Part shown: in pieces, positions 25,915 to 35,200 of the stretch | Position numbering within the stretch: position 1 is the first letter of the stretch | Layout of the letters: every line of letters starts with the position of its first letter | NCBI GenBank assembly: GCA_965199915.1 | Contig: OZ241348.1 | Location: 4,588,001-4,652,000, forward strand | Direction: 5' to 3' | Origin: VXYL01 sp965199915 | GTDB taxonomy: Bacteria > Pseudomonadota > Gammaproteobacteria > Pseudomonadales > Azotimanducaceae | DNA: 64,000 nucleotides | Notes under the pieces: generated by a model | Seen by the model: the letters and a program-made list of their open reading frames with translations, nothing else | Told to the model about the DNA's origin: nothing | The model's database searches: none | Position numbers and translations under genes: made by a program

Positions 25915-25942
25915 TTGCAATCGCCGCGCGATCGCCTACCAT
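25915..25942 (+). promoter_or_regulatory. Candidate promoter of glutamine synthetase II
   Basis: TTGCAA (25915-25920) and TACCAT (25937-25942) are 16 bases apart, 130 bases before the glutamine synthetase start. The 330-base gap 25742-26073 holds no other gene. I looked for a sigma54 site, common for nitrogen genes, and found none with the GG-N10-GC spacing. Confidence 0.35.
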
Positions 25943-26073
25943 TGGCACTTGAGCGTTCGTCGTGGCAGCGGGTGGTTGCCCGCCCGGGGCGAACAGGCGT
26001 TCGTGGGCACCGGGTTTCGCAAGCCGCCCGCGAAATACCAGCAACTTGAGGAGCAAGAAGGAGCACCTAGGGG

Positions 26074-27084
26074 ATGAAGAGCAAGTTGGAGTACATCTGG
26101 TTGGACGGCTTCAAGCCGACCCAGAGCTTGCGCAGCAAGACGCGCGTGGAGGAGAACTTCAACGGGGAGCTGAGCGGCTGTCCGATCTGGTCGTTCGATG
26201 GCAGTTCCACGCAGCAGGCCGAAGGCGGCGCGTCGGACTGCTTGTTGAAGCCGGTGGCGCTGTTTCCGGACCCGGGCCGCAAGAACGGCTACTTGGTGAT
26301 GACGGAGGTGTTGAACGCCGACGGCACGCCGCACGAATCCAACGGCCGCGCCACCATCGAGGACGACGACGACGATTTCTGGTTCGGCTTCGAGCAGGAG
26401 TACTTCCTGTGGGACACGCGCACCAATTTGCCGCCGGGCTTCCCGATCGGCGGCTATCCCGGGCCGCAAGGGGCCTACTACTGCTCGGTGGGCGCCCGCA
26501 ACGCCTACGGGCGCGACTGCGTGGACGCCCACTTGGACATCTGCCTCGCCGCCGGCATCAACGTGGAGGGCATCAACGCCGAGGTCGCCGCCGGCCAGTG
26601 GGAGTTTCAGGTGTTCGCCAAGGGCGCGGCGCGGGCCGGCGACGAAACGTGGCTGGCGCGGTATCTGGCCGAGCGCGTGGGCGAGAAGTACCAACTTTCC
26701 ATCAACTGGCATCCGAAGCCGGTGCAGGGCGACTGGAACGGCTCCGGCATGCATGCCAACTTCTCCAACGGTCCCATGCGCGAGTCCGGCGAGGAAGAAA
26801 CGTTCACGCGCATCTGCGACCACTTCGGCAAGAACATCGGCCGCCACATCGCCGTGTACGGAGCGGACAACGATCTGCGCTTGACGGGCCTGCACGAGAC
26901 GCAGTCCATCGACAAGTTCAACTACGGCATTTCGGACCGCGGCGCCTCCATCCGCATTCCCATCGCCACCATCGAGGACGGCTGGAAGGGCCGCTTGGAG
27001 GATCGCCGGCCGGCATCCAACGCCGATCCCTACCGGGTGGCGGCGGCCATCGTCAAAACCACCAAGGAAGCGCTGGCCTCCTAG
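26074..27084 (+). CDS. glnII: Glutamine synthetase type II (eukaryotic-like)
   Basis: 336 residues, the short GSII length rather than about 470 for bacterial GSI. Recognisable elements: N-terminal LEYIWLDGF, IWSFDGSSTQQAEG, FGFEQEYFLWD (Glu metal ligands), GPQGAYYCSVG, GDWNGSGMHANFS and the C-terminal RRPASNADPYRVAAAIVKTT. It condenses ammonium and glutamate to glutamine with ATP in the cytoplasm. In bacteria GSII is known from rhizobia, actinomycetes and some others, usually in addition to GlnA. An insertion of acidic residues (EDDDDD) lies before the FGFEQEY motif. Confidence 0.9.
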   Translation: MKSKLEYIWLDGFKPTQSLRSKTRVEENFNGELSGCPIWSFDGSSTQQAEGGASDCLLKPVALFPDPGRKNGYLVMTEVLNADGTPHESNGRATIEDDDDDFWFGFEQEYFLWDTRTNLPPGFPIGGYPGPQGAYYCSVGARNAYGRDCVDAHLDICLAAGINVEGINAEVAAGQWEFQVFAKGAARAGDETWLARYLAERVGEKYQLSINWHPKPVQGDWNGSGMHANFSNGPMRESGEEETFTRICDHFGKNIGRHIAVYGADNDLRLTGLHETQSIDKFNYGISDRGASIRIPIATIEDGWKGRLEDRRPASNADPYRVAAAIVKTTKEALAS

Positions 27085-27104
27085 AGGCCGGTTCCAAAGG
27101 AGCG

Positions 27105-27132
27105 GGGCGGCGTCGCGTTTGCGGCGCCGTCC
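27105..27132. terminator. Candidate bidirectional hairpin between glnII and pmbA
   Basis: GGGCGGCG and CGCCGTCC can pair (one mismatch) around an inner CGC/GCG stem with loop GTTT. It lies between the converging ends of glnII and pmbA. There is no clear T-run, so the call is weak. Confidence 0.3.
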
Positions 27133-27169
27133 TCCGTTTCTTCAATGGGACGGAATTGGCCTCGGCGCT

Positions 27170-28537
27170 CTACGCGGCCACCGTCATCCGTTCCACCAAC
27201 AGCGAGCCGGTCTGGATGTTGCCGCGGCGGTCCACGTCGTCGCCGCAGCCGACGATGCCCTGGTACATGGCGTCCAACTTGCCGGCGATGGTGACGTTGT
27301 CCACCGGATGTTGCGGTTCGCCACGCTCCACCCACACGCCGGCCGCGCCGCGGGAGTAGTCGCCGGTGACCAGATTCACGCCTTGGCCCATCAACCGGGT
27401 GACCACCAGGCCGGTGTCCATGTCGCGCATCAGCGCCTCGATCGGTCGCCTCTCGGCCACCACGTCCAAGTTGAACACGCCGCCGGCGTTGCCCGTGGTG
27501 GCAAGACCAAGCCGCCGCGCCGAGTAGGTGCCAAGCACATAGCTCGCCACCACGCCGTCCTGAACAAAGGCTTTGGCGCGAGTGGCCACGCCGTCTCCGT
27601 CGAACGCGGCGCTGCCGAGGCCTTTGCGCCGGCGCGGATGTTCCGCAAGCGTGATGCCCGGCGCCGTCGCCTGTTTGCCGAGCGAGTCCAGCAGGTAGGA
27701 CTCCTTGCGGTACAACGCGCGCCCGCTTAGCGCGGCGAGCAAATGGCCGACAACGCCCACCGCCATCGGCGCGGCGAACAGCACGGGATAGTCGCCGGTG
27801 GCGATCGGGCGGCTGCCAAGGCGGGCGACGGCGCGGCGGCCGGCCTCGCGGCCAACGTCCACCGGCGCGGCCAAGTCCTCGGCGGCGCGGCCGACGGTGT
27901 ACCAGTGGTCGGTCTGCATGTCGTCCTTCTCGCCCGCGATCACGGCGCAGCTCGTGGCGTGGCGGGTTCCGCAGGCCGCTTCCACAAACCCGTGCGAGTT
28001 GCCGTAGGCGTGGCAGGCGCGCCGGGTGGTCACCTCCGCGCCTTCGCTGTTGACGATGCGGCGGTCGAACGCCAGCGCTTCGGCCTCCGCCTCGGTGGCC
28101 AGCGCCGTCGCAGTGGGAACGTCCACATTCCACGGATGGTGCAAGTCCAAAGGCGGCGCGGATGTCGCCATCAGCGCGGCGTCCGCCAAGCCATTGCATG
28201 CGTCCTCCTCGGTGTGCCTGGCGATGTCGAGCGCCGCCCGCACCGTGTCGCGCACGGCGTCCGCGCAGGGGTCCGACGTGTTGGCGCTGCCTTTGCGCGC
28301 GCCAACGTAAACGGTGACGCCGAAGCCCCGGTCGTTGTGGAACTCCACCGTTTCCAGTTCGCCCTTGCGCACCGTCACGGCAAGGCCGGTGGCAGTGGCG
28401 GCGTCCACCTCCGCGGCGGACGCGCCCTGGCGCTTCGCCTCGCTCAAAATGCGCTCCACCAAGCCCTTCAGCGCACCTGCCGCCTCCTCCGGGTCCACCA
28501 GCGCCTGGCCGCCGCGCGGCGTGTTCGCCGGCATCAC
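27170..28537 (-). CDS. pmbA: Metalloprotease-related protein PmbA/TldE
   Basis: 455 residues. The order and motifs (EVDAATATGLAVTVRKGELETVEFHNDRG near the start, GLVVTRLMGQGVNLVTGDYSRGAAGVWVE near the end) are those of PmbA/TldE, the non-catalytic partner in the TldD-TldE protease that degrades unfolded or modified peptides and matures microcins. It overlaps tldD by four bases and has no HExxxH, as expected. The first Met of two tandem ATG codons is taken; the second (28534) is equally possible. Confidence 0.9.
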   Translation of the reverse strand: MMPANTPRGGQALVDPEEAAGALKGLVERILSEAKRQGASAAEVDAATATGLAVTVRKGELETVEFHNDRGFGVTVYVGARKGSANTSDPCADAVRDTVRAALDIARHTEEDACNGLADAALMATSAPPLDLHHPWNVDVPTATALATEAEAEALAFDRRIVNSEGAEVTTRRACHAYGNSHGFVEAACGTRHATSCAVIAGEKDDMQTDHWYTVGRAAEDLAAPVDVGREAGRRAVARLGSRPIATGDYPVLFAAPMAVGVVGHLLAALSGRALYRKESYLLDSLGKQATAPGITLAEHPRRRKGLGSAAFDGDGVATRAKAFVQDGVVASYVLGTYSARRLGLATTGNAGGVFNLDVVAERRPIEALMRDMDTGLVVTRLMGQGVNLVTGDYSRGAAGVWVERGEPQHPVDNVTIAGKLDAMYQGIVGCGDDVDRRGNIQTGSLLVERMTVAA

Positions 28538-30009
28538 GCTTGCGTTCCGCCAACGGTGATTTCGTCGATCTTCAACGTGGGTTGACCAACCCCCACCGGC
28601 ACGCCCTGGCCGTTCTTGCCGCAGACGCCGACGCCTTTGTCCAATTTCAGATCGTTCCCCACCATCGACACCCGGCCCATCACCTCGGGGCCGTTGCCGA
28701 TCAAGGTGGCGCCGCGGATTGGCGGCCCCACTTTGCCGTCTTCAATGCGATACGCCTCGGTGGCGGAGAACACGAACTGCCCGGAGGTGATGTCCACTTG
28801 ACCGCCGCCGAAGCTCACCGCGTACACGCCTTTGCGCACGCTGGCGATGATGTCCTCGGGGCTGCTCTCGCCGGGCAGGAGGAACGTGTTGGTCATGCGC
28901 GGCATGGGCAGGTGCGCGTAGGATTCGCGCCGCCCGTTGCCGGTGGTCGCCACGCCCATCAGGCGGGCGTTGTGCTTGTCCTGCATGTAGCCGGCCAGAA
29001 CGCCGTTCTCGATCAACACCGTGCGCTGCCCCGGCGTGCCCTCGTCGTCGACGGTGAGCGAGCCGCGCCGGCCGTCCAAAGTGGCGTCGTCCACCACCGT
29101 GCAAAGCTCGGAGGCGACCTTCTGCCCCAAGCGCCCGGCGAACGCCGACGTTCCCTTGCGGTTGAAGTCTCCCTCAAGGCCGTGTCCCACGGCTTCGTGC
29201 AGCAGCACGCCGGGCCAGCCCGGACCGAGCACCACCGGCATGGCGCCGGCCGGCGCGTCCACCGCGCGCAGGTTCACCAAGGCGACGCGCACGGCCTCCC
29301 GCGCGTGATCCTCGGCCGACATCGCGCGCGGCCCCTCGGCTTCGCGGCGGTTCGCCTCAAGCAGCCAGTCCGGGTCGAAACGTCCACCACCGCCGCTGAA
29401 GCCGCGCTCGCGGCGGCCGTTCTCCTCCGCCAGCACGGAGATGTCGAAGCGGGTGAGCGGGCGCACGTCGGCGCTGAGCGTGCCGTCCGTGCCGACCACC
29501 AGATTGGTTTCGTGGTTGAGCGAAATGTGTACGGACACTTCGCGCACGCGCGCGTCCAACGAGCGGGCGAAATCGTCAATGCGCCGCAGTAGCGCAACCT
29601 TGGCCGGGCCATCTGCGGCGGCGATGGGGTCCGTCGCGCCATAGCGCGCCGGGTTCCGGCCCCGCGTCAACGCCGCGCGGCTGCCGTGGCCACTGCGGGC
29701 GATGCCGCGGACCGCTTCGGTGGCGTCGGCAAGCGCCGGCAACGCGATGTCGTCCACATAGGCGAAGCCGGTCTTGTCGCCGCTCAAAGCGCGCACGCCG
29801 ACGCCGCGGTCCAGACCGAAAGCGCCGCTGCGCACCACGCCGTCCTCCAGCGCCCAGGACTCGTGCCGCGCCAGTTGAAAGAACAGTTCGCCCACGTCGA
29901 TGGCGCGCGTTGCGAGCCGACCGAGCAGATTGTCCACATCGCGCTCGCCGAGCTCGCCCGCGTCCCACAACGTGGTGCGCGCCACGTCCACCGGGTCGTT
30001 CCGCGCCAT
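28534..30009 (-). CDS. tldD: Zinc metalloprotease TldD
   Basis: 491 residues from ATG 30009, chosen for GGAGGAGA nine bases upstream; an ATG 18 bases further up lacks this site. The zinc motif HEAVGHGLEGDFNRKG (HExxxH) and the C-terminal GVGVCGKNGQGVPVGVGQPTLKIDEITVGG are diagnostic. It forms the catalytic subunit of TldD/PmbA. In gammaproteobacteria it normally follows yhdP directly, but here a restriction-modification pair of 2.2 kb intervenes. Confidence 0.93.
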   Translation of the reverse strand: MARNDPVDVARTTLWDAGELGERDVDNLLGRLATRAIDVGELFFQLARHESWALEDGVVRSGAFGLDRGVGVRALSGDKTGFAYVDDIALPALADATEAVRGIARSGHGSRAALTRGRNPARYGATDPIAAADGPAKVALLRRIDDFARSLDARVREVSVHISLNHETNLVVGTDGTLSADVRPLTRFDISVLAEENGRRERGFSGGGGRFDPDWLLEANRREAEGPRAMSAEDHAREAVRVALVNLRAVDAPAGAMPVVLGPGWPGVLLHEAVGHGLEGDFNRKGTSAFAGRLGQKVASELCTVVDDATLDGRRGSLTVDDEGTPGQRTVLIENGVLAGYMQDKHNARLMGVATTGNGRRESYAHLPMPRMTNTFLLPGESSPEDIIASVRKGVYAVSFGGGQVDITSGQFVFSATEAYRIEDGKVGPPIRGATLIGNGPEVMGRVSMVGNDLKLDKGVGVCGKNGQGVPVGVGQPTLKIDEITVGGTQA

Positions 30010-30111
30010 AGCTGTCTCCTCCACCACCCGGTGCTCTCCGATTCAGCGAAGTCTACCTTCTTGAGACGTGTAAGATGAACGTCAAACGCCACAGAAAAAG
30101 GAATCCACAGC

Positions 30112-31401
30112 GTGCCTGAGCAGTTGTCGCTGTTGCCGGAAGCGGCCTCCCGGCAGGGGGATTACCGCGACAGCATGTCCGGGAGCTTCGTTGGCAACAT
30201 GGAGCTGCCGGTTCACCGCTGGTTCCGCTACAGCGCCGGCTTCAGCGGCGCGTGGGCCGAGGCCGTCATCGCCGCCCATGCCAAGGACCGGCCAACGGTG
30301 TTCGATCCATTCGCGGGCTGCGGCACCACGCTGATTGCGGCGGAGCGGCGCGGCGCCGAATGCTGGGGTATTGATTCACACCCGTTCGTGGCCAGAGTGG
30401 CGCGGGCGAAGCTCGCATACCGCTCGTCCTTGGCGGCCTATCGGGAGTTGGCCCTGCAAGTGCTGGCGAACGCCGGGCGGCGGCAGCCCTCCTTGGCTGG
30501 CTATCCCCCGCTCATTCGCAGGTGCTATCGGGACGAGGCGCTTGCGGAGCTCGACTGCTTGCTCGGCGCGGTTAGGGAAGCGGGCGACAGCGGCGAGGCG
30601 GCGCGTCTCGTTTGGTTGACTCTCGTGGCGGTGCTCCGTTCGACATCCCATGTGGGTACGGCCAACTGGCAGTACCTGCTGCCGGATCGCCGCAAGGCGC
30701 GCGTTCCAAGGCCATTCGCTGCCTTTCAAGCCATGATGTCCACGTTCACGAAGGACATGATGGCCGGCGCAAGCCTAACCGGCCCCCGCGCCAGATTCTC
30801 CTTGGGCGACGCCCGTACCTGCGAAGCGATGCCCGCGGACCACTTTGATCTCGTCGTGACCTCGCCACCCTATCCGAACAACTACGACTACGCGGACGCC
30901 ACGCGGCTGGAGCTGGCGTTCCTCGGCGAAATCCGAGGCTGGGGCGACCTGCAAGGGGCGGTCCGCCAGCATTTGCTGCGATCCTGCACCCAACACGTGC
31001 CCAACCGGTCGGTGGACGTCGACGCCGTGCTGGCCAGCCCCGAACTTGCGCCCATCCGCGAGACTCTCGAACCGATCTGTGCCGAACTCGGCGCACGGCG
31101 GTTGAGCCGCGGCGGTAGGAAGACCTATCACAACATGGTCGCTTGCTACTTCTTGGACTTGGCGCGCGTGTGGCGGGCGTTGCGGCGCGTGTGCCGATCT
31201 CCCTCCCGGGTCTGCTTCGTCATCGGCGACTCGGCCCCGTATGGCGTGTATGTGCCTGCAATCGACTGGCTGGGCGAACTGGCGTTGGCGGCGGGGTTCA
31301 AGGACTTCCGATTCGAGAAGACCAGGGACCGCAACACCAAGTGGAAGAATCGCAAGCACCGCGTGCCGTTGTGCGAGGGACGCCTTTGGGTGACGGGTTG
31401 A
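30112..31401 (+). CDS. DNA methyltransferase (SPPY type) of a type II R-M pair
   Basis: 429 residues from GTG 30112 with AAAGGA upstream. Motif I TVFDPFAGCGTTLIAAERRGA (about 62-82) binds S-adenosylmethionine and TSPPYPNNYDYADATRLEL (about 250) is motif IV; SPPY is typical of N4-cytosine methyltransferases, with N6-adenine activity not excluded. The C-terminal YHNMVACYFLDLARVWRAL and VCFVIGDSA segments complete the fold. It is followed seven bases later by a nuclease-like gene, so both form a restriction-modification unit. It lies divergent to tldD. Confidence 0.8.
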   Translation: MPEQLSLLPEAASRQGDYRDSMSGSFVGNMELPVHRWFRYSAGFSGAWAEAVIAAHAKDRPTVFDPFAGCGTTLIAAERRGAECWGIDSHPFVARVARAKLAYRSSLAAYRELALQVLANAGRRQPSLAGYPPLIRRCYRDEALAELDCLLGAVREAGDSGEAARLVWLTLVAVLRSTSHVGTANWQYLLPDRRKARVPRPFAAFQAMMSTFTKDMMAGASLTGPRARFSLGDARTCEAMPADHFDLVVTSPPYPNNYDYADATRLELAFLGEIRGWGDLQGAVRQHLLRSCTQHVPNRSVDVDAVLASPELAPIRETLEPICAELGARRLSRGGRKTYHNMVACYFLDLARVWRALRRVCRSPSRVCFVIGDSAPYGVYVPAIDWLGELALAAGFKDFRFEKTRDRNTKWKNRKHRVPLCEGRLWVTG

Positions 31402-31408
31402 CGGTTTG

Positions 31409-32272
31409 ATGGCCGCCTCGCCAGCACACAAGCTGGGCCAGATCATTGGCGATGCGCTGGAACTTGCAATTCGCGACCAGCTCATGTCGGTCGCCGCGGA
31501 GTTCGGCCTTTATCTGGATTACAAGCACCCAAGGGACGTACGCGGCAACAAGCGCAAGGTGGTGTGGCGGGACATCTTCGGCAACTCTCACGACTTGGAC
31601 TATGTGCTGGAGCAAGACGGAAAGGAGGACGAACGAGGCGCTCCTCGAGCATTCATTGAGATTGCGTGGCGACGCTACACCAAGCACTCCCGCAACAAGG
31701 TGCAAGAGATCCAAGGTGCGGTGCTCCCGTTGGCTGAGACCTACCAGCTCTATCGACCGTTCAAGGGGGCGGTGCTGGCTGGAGATTTCACCGAGGGTGC
31801 CCGCGAACAATTGCATACGCACGGATTCGAGATCGCGTACTGCCGCTACGAGGTGGTCGTCGACGCGTTTCGCGCAGTTGGCGTGGACGTCGCCTCCGAT
31901 GAACAAACGCCGGAGAAAGAGCTACGCCGTAAAGTCAGAGCCTACGAACATCTCTCGAACGTCAAGAGGCGCCGGCTGGTCGAGCAGATTCGCAGAGCCT
32001 GTGCGAGCGAGGTCGAGCCTTTCCTTGAGAGTCTGCGGACAAGCCTGAGACGCCGAGTAGAGCAAGTGACAGTGATCCCTCTTGCGGGCAACTCTGATCG
32101 TTTCAAGACTATCGACGATGCCGTGCGGTTTATTGTCCGCTACGACGAGTCTGTGCCCGTCGTTGGGTTTCAACGCTACGAACTGAATGTGCGCTACTCC
32201 AACGGCGACGAGATTCGTTGCTCGTTCCGAGAGAAGACCACGGCCATCGACTTTCTGCGGGCGGCGAGATGA
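31409..32272 (+). CDS. Restriction endonuclease-like protein
   Basis: 287 residues from ATG 31409. HDLDYVLEQDG (Asp) followed by RAFIEIAWRRYTKHSRNKVQEI fits a PD-(D/E)xK nuclease core in the form D...ExA, with Glu-Ile-Ala instead of Glu-x-Lys and the helix carrying K/R residues behind it. The C-terminal half is basic and helical, then a strand-rich end, probably DNA-binding. Genetic coupling to the methyltransferase supports a type II restriction enzyme; the target sequence is unknown. Confidence 0.65.
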   Translation: MAASPAHKLGQIIGDALELAIRDQLMSVAAEFGLYLDYKHPRDVRGNKRKVVWRDIFGNSHDLDYVLEQDGKEDERGAPRAFIEIAWRRYTKHSRNKVQEIQGAVLPLAETYQLYRPFKGAVLAGDFTEGAREQLHTHGFEIAYCRYEVVVDAFRAVGVDVASDEQTPEKELRRKVRAYEHLSNVKRRRLVEQIRRACASEVEPFLESLRTSLRRRVEQVTVIPLAGNSDRFKTIDDAVRFIVRYDESVPVVGFQRYELNVRYSNGDEIRCSFREKTTAIDFLRAAR

Positions 32273-32294
32273 GTGCCGCCCGGCAAGGCGCGCG

Positions 32295-35200
32295 CTACCG
32301 TTCTTGAGTGGCGAGGACCTGCGCCGAGGCGGCCGGCGCGTCCTCGGGGATCGCCGGGGCGGCGATGTCTTCTCGCCAGATGCCGACGAACTTCACGTCC
32401 GGGTCCTCGTAGGTGCCGCCGATGGTGTATTTGCCGCTTGAGAACTGCTTGATCTGATCCTTGAACAGCACTTGGCTGCCGAGCAGCACGCCGGCGGCGC
32501 TCGCGGGATTGGAGAACGCCAGAAACGCCGCGTACCACGGCAGGTTGCGGTGCAACACGGACACGGTGACGATCATCTCGTTGTCCAAGGCGCCGGTGTC
32601 CAAGTCCACCGTGCCGCCAATGCGGAAACTGGCGGCGCTGCCGGTGATTTGGGCCGGCTGGGCGAAATGGGCGAGGCCGTCGTCCACGACCAGCTCGGCG
32701 TACACTCTGTCGAAGTCCGAACCGCGCCCGAACACGTCCGAGAAGTCGAGCCGCATGCGGCGCAGGATCTCGGAGAAGTTGATGAGGCTCATGATCCGCG
32801 CGCCGCCGGGCTCCACGGTGAGGAAGCGCCCGGTGTCGAGGCGCAGCGTCGCGTTCCCCGTGACGTGCGCGAGCGCGAAGTCGAACGGAGCGCCGGGCCA
32901 GCGCAGTTCGCCCGCCGCCTCGAAACGCTCCGCCTCCACGCTCGGCGCGAACTCCCAAGCGGCCAAGGCCGCGCGCACGTCGCTTGTGCGCACGGTGCCG
33001 GCAAAACTCGTCTCGCCGGCTTTCGACCAGAACGCCGGCGCGGTGCCGACGATGTCCAAGCCGCGAACATCCTCCGCTTCGATGCCGAGCAGCATCACGC
33101 CATCCTCTTGGCGGCGCAGGCCGAACTCCCACTTGCCGTAGCTTGTGTCGCCGATACGCACTTCGCCAATCGCCACATCGGCATCCACCAACCGGTCGAT
33201 CACGTCCACCGAGAGCCGGTGGTCCTCGTCCTCGAGGGCGGGCAACCGCAGCACGTCCAAGCGCAACTGCCACGGCGCGTCGCCGGTTTTCTTCGCCACG
33301 CCTTCCACCTCGCGCCCCAAGAGGTTGAACTGAAGATCGCCGTGGTCGGCATAGCCATCCAAGACCACGTCGTGGAGGCGGGCGGACTCCAACGCCAGTT
33401 CGCCCACGCGGAACGCGCGCAGTTCCCACGCGAACCCCGTTCCCTCGGCTTCAGAGGCCGCCATCAACGCCGCCACGGTGTGCGCATCCAAATTGTCAAC
33501 TGCGCCGCCGATGACAACCCGCCCGCGCGCGGCGTCCACCATCGGCACCGGCGCACCCACGCCCACCGCCCCGGCTTGCACCTCCCCCGCGCGCACGTGC
33601 AGCCAGCCGTTCGCTTCGCCGTAGCGCGTCGAGACGGCGATGTGGTCGTCCAAGAAGTGCATCGCCACGCGCGTTGACAGGGCCTCCGATGCCGCTTTGC
33701 CGAGCGGCGCCGGCAAGGTGACGGCCACGCCTTCCAAGTTGCTTTCCAACGCCAGCTCCGGCGCTCGCCCGGTCGTGGGAAACAGGGAAAGCGTGGCGTG
33801 GAAGTTCGTTTTGCCCGCGACCATGTCCAAGTCTCCCGCGTTCAGCAGCCGCAGCGCGTCCGCCGTGGTCGCCGAACCCGCCACCCGCACCTGCACGCCA
33901 TCGCCGTCCGTGGCGAACGCCGCCTGCGCCGGCGCGCCGAACAGCTCTCCTTCCAACGGGTTGCCCGTGGGCGTGGTCAGCTCGTGCGGCGACGCGAAGG
34001 ACACGCCGCCCTGCAACCGCTCGAAACGCAAGCCGAGATCCGCAAGATCAACCGTCGCGTCCCGCAACCGCAGATCAAGGCGAATATCGCCCGGGCGCAA
34101 TCCTTGTCCGCGCAGCGGCACCGTGAGATCGGCGCGAAAGTCCACATCGCCTTGGGCGCTCCACGCATCGGCGAGAAACGGCAGCGCTTCGCGCGTGGGC
34201 GTGGCGCGCGCGAAGCGCAGCACGCGGTGCGCCGGCGCGACGCCGGCAAACCGCACCCGCGTGTGTTCGGCCGTTCTCGGCGTGTACAACTCCACGTCCC
34301 TCAGCGCCGTGTCGAACACGCGGCCGCGGCCCTTCAACCGTATCCAGTCATGGGTCAGCACAAGCGCGCCATCGAAGTCGTTCGCCGGCGGCCAATCGGG
34401 GTGGTAGTCCAGCGTGCCGCCGGAGATCCGCGCCGCCAACTCGGTGCGCCGAAGGACGCGGCGCGCCGCCGCGTTGCGGGTGCTGCGGCTCTCCTCCTTC
34501 ACATGGCCGTGGTAGAGCAGCCGTCCGTCTTGGAAACCACCGGCGCGCACGCCCTCCACCAGCCAACCGCGCAGCTTCGGCTTCAAGGTGAGTGGCAGGT
34601 AGGCGCGCGCCAGTGTTAGGTCCGCGTGGTCGAAGGCGAGATCCGCGCTCACGCGCGCCTCCAACGGATCCCTCGGCCGCGTCCAAGCGAAACCGCCGCT
34701 GGCCCGCGCTCCGCCTTGCTCGCCCCAGAACTCGGTGCCGCGCATCCCCACGTAGCCGGGCGCGAACGCAAACGTCAACACGCCGCCGGCGCGCTCGAAG
34801 GGCGCTCGGTTGGGAAAGAAGTTGGGGAACGCCAACGTCAGCTGTTCGCCATCAAGCCGCAGGCGCAGCGCGTGGCCGTGGCCGCCAAACACGAAGTTGA
34901 CGTTGGCCAGCTTGGGCACGCCCTTGTAGCCCGCCAGGCGGCCGTCCGTGCCGCGGCCGCGAAAAGCGAGACCGGCGCTGTCGGCGCGCAGGACGAAGCC
35001 GCGAACCTGGCCGCCCGGCGCGAGGTGGCGCAACCACCGGCCGCTCGCGTGGTCGGCGCCGAGAAACGCCGCGACGGGAGACGCCAGGGCCGCGATGTCC
35101 AGCGTCGGCAACCACAGATCAAACGCCGGGCCGCCATCGTTGGTGGCAAAACGAAAGCCGCCGTCCAAGAACCGCGCCTTGGCGTCGCCACTTGCGAGCG

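Noticed and set aside
25936..25965. TGGCACTTGAGCG as a sigma54 promoter for glnII
   Set aside because: The GG is not followed by GC at the required ten-base distance; the second half TTGC element is missing.
27743..29592. Plus-strand open frames opposite pmbA and tldD
   Set aside because: Same cause: mirrored codon bias. The minus strand has full-length known proteins.
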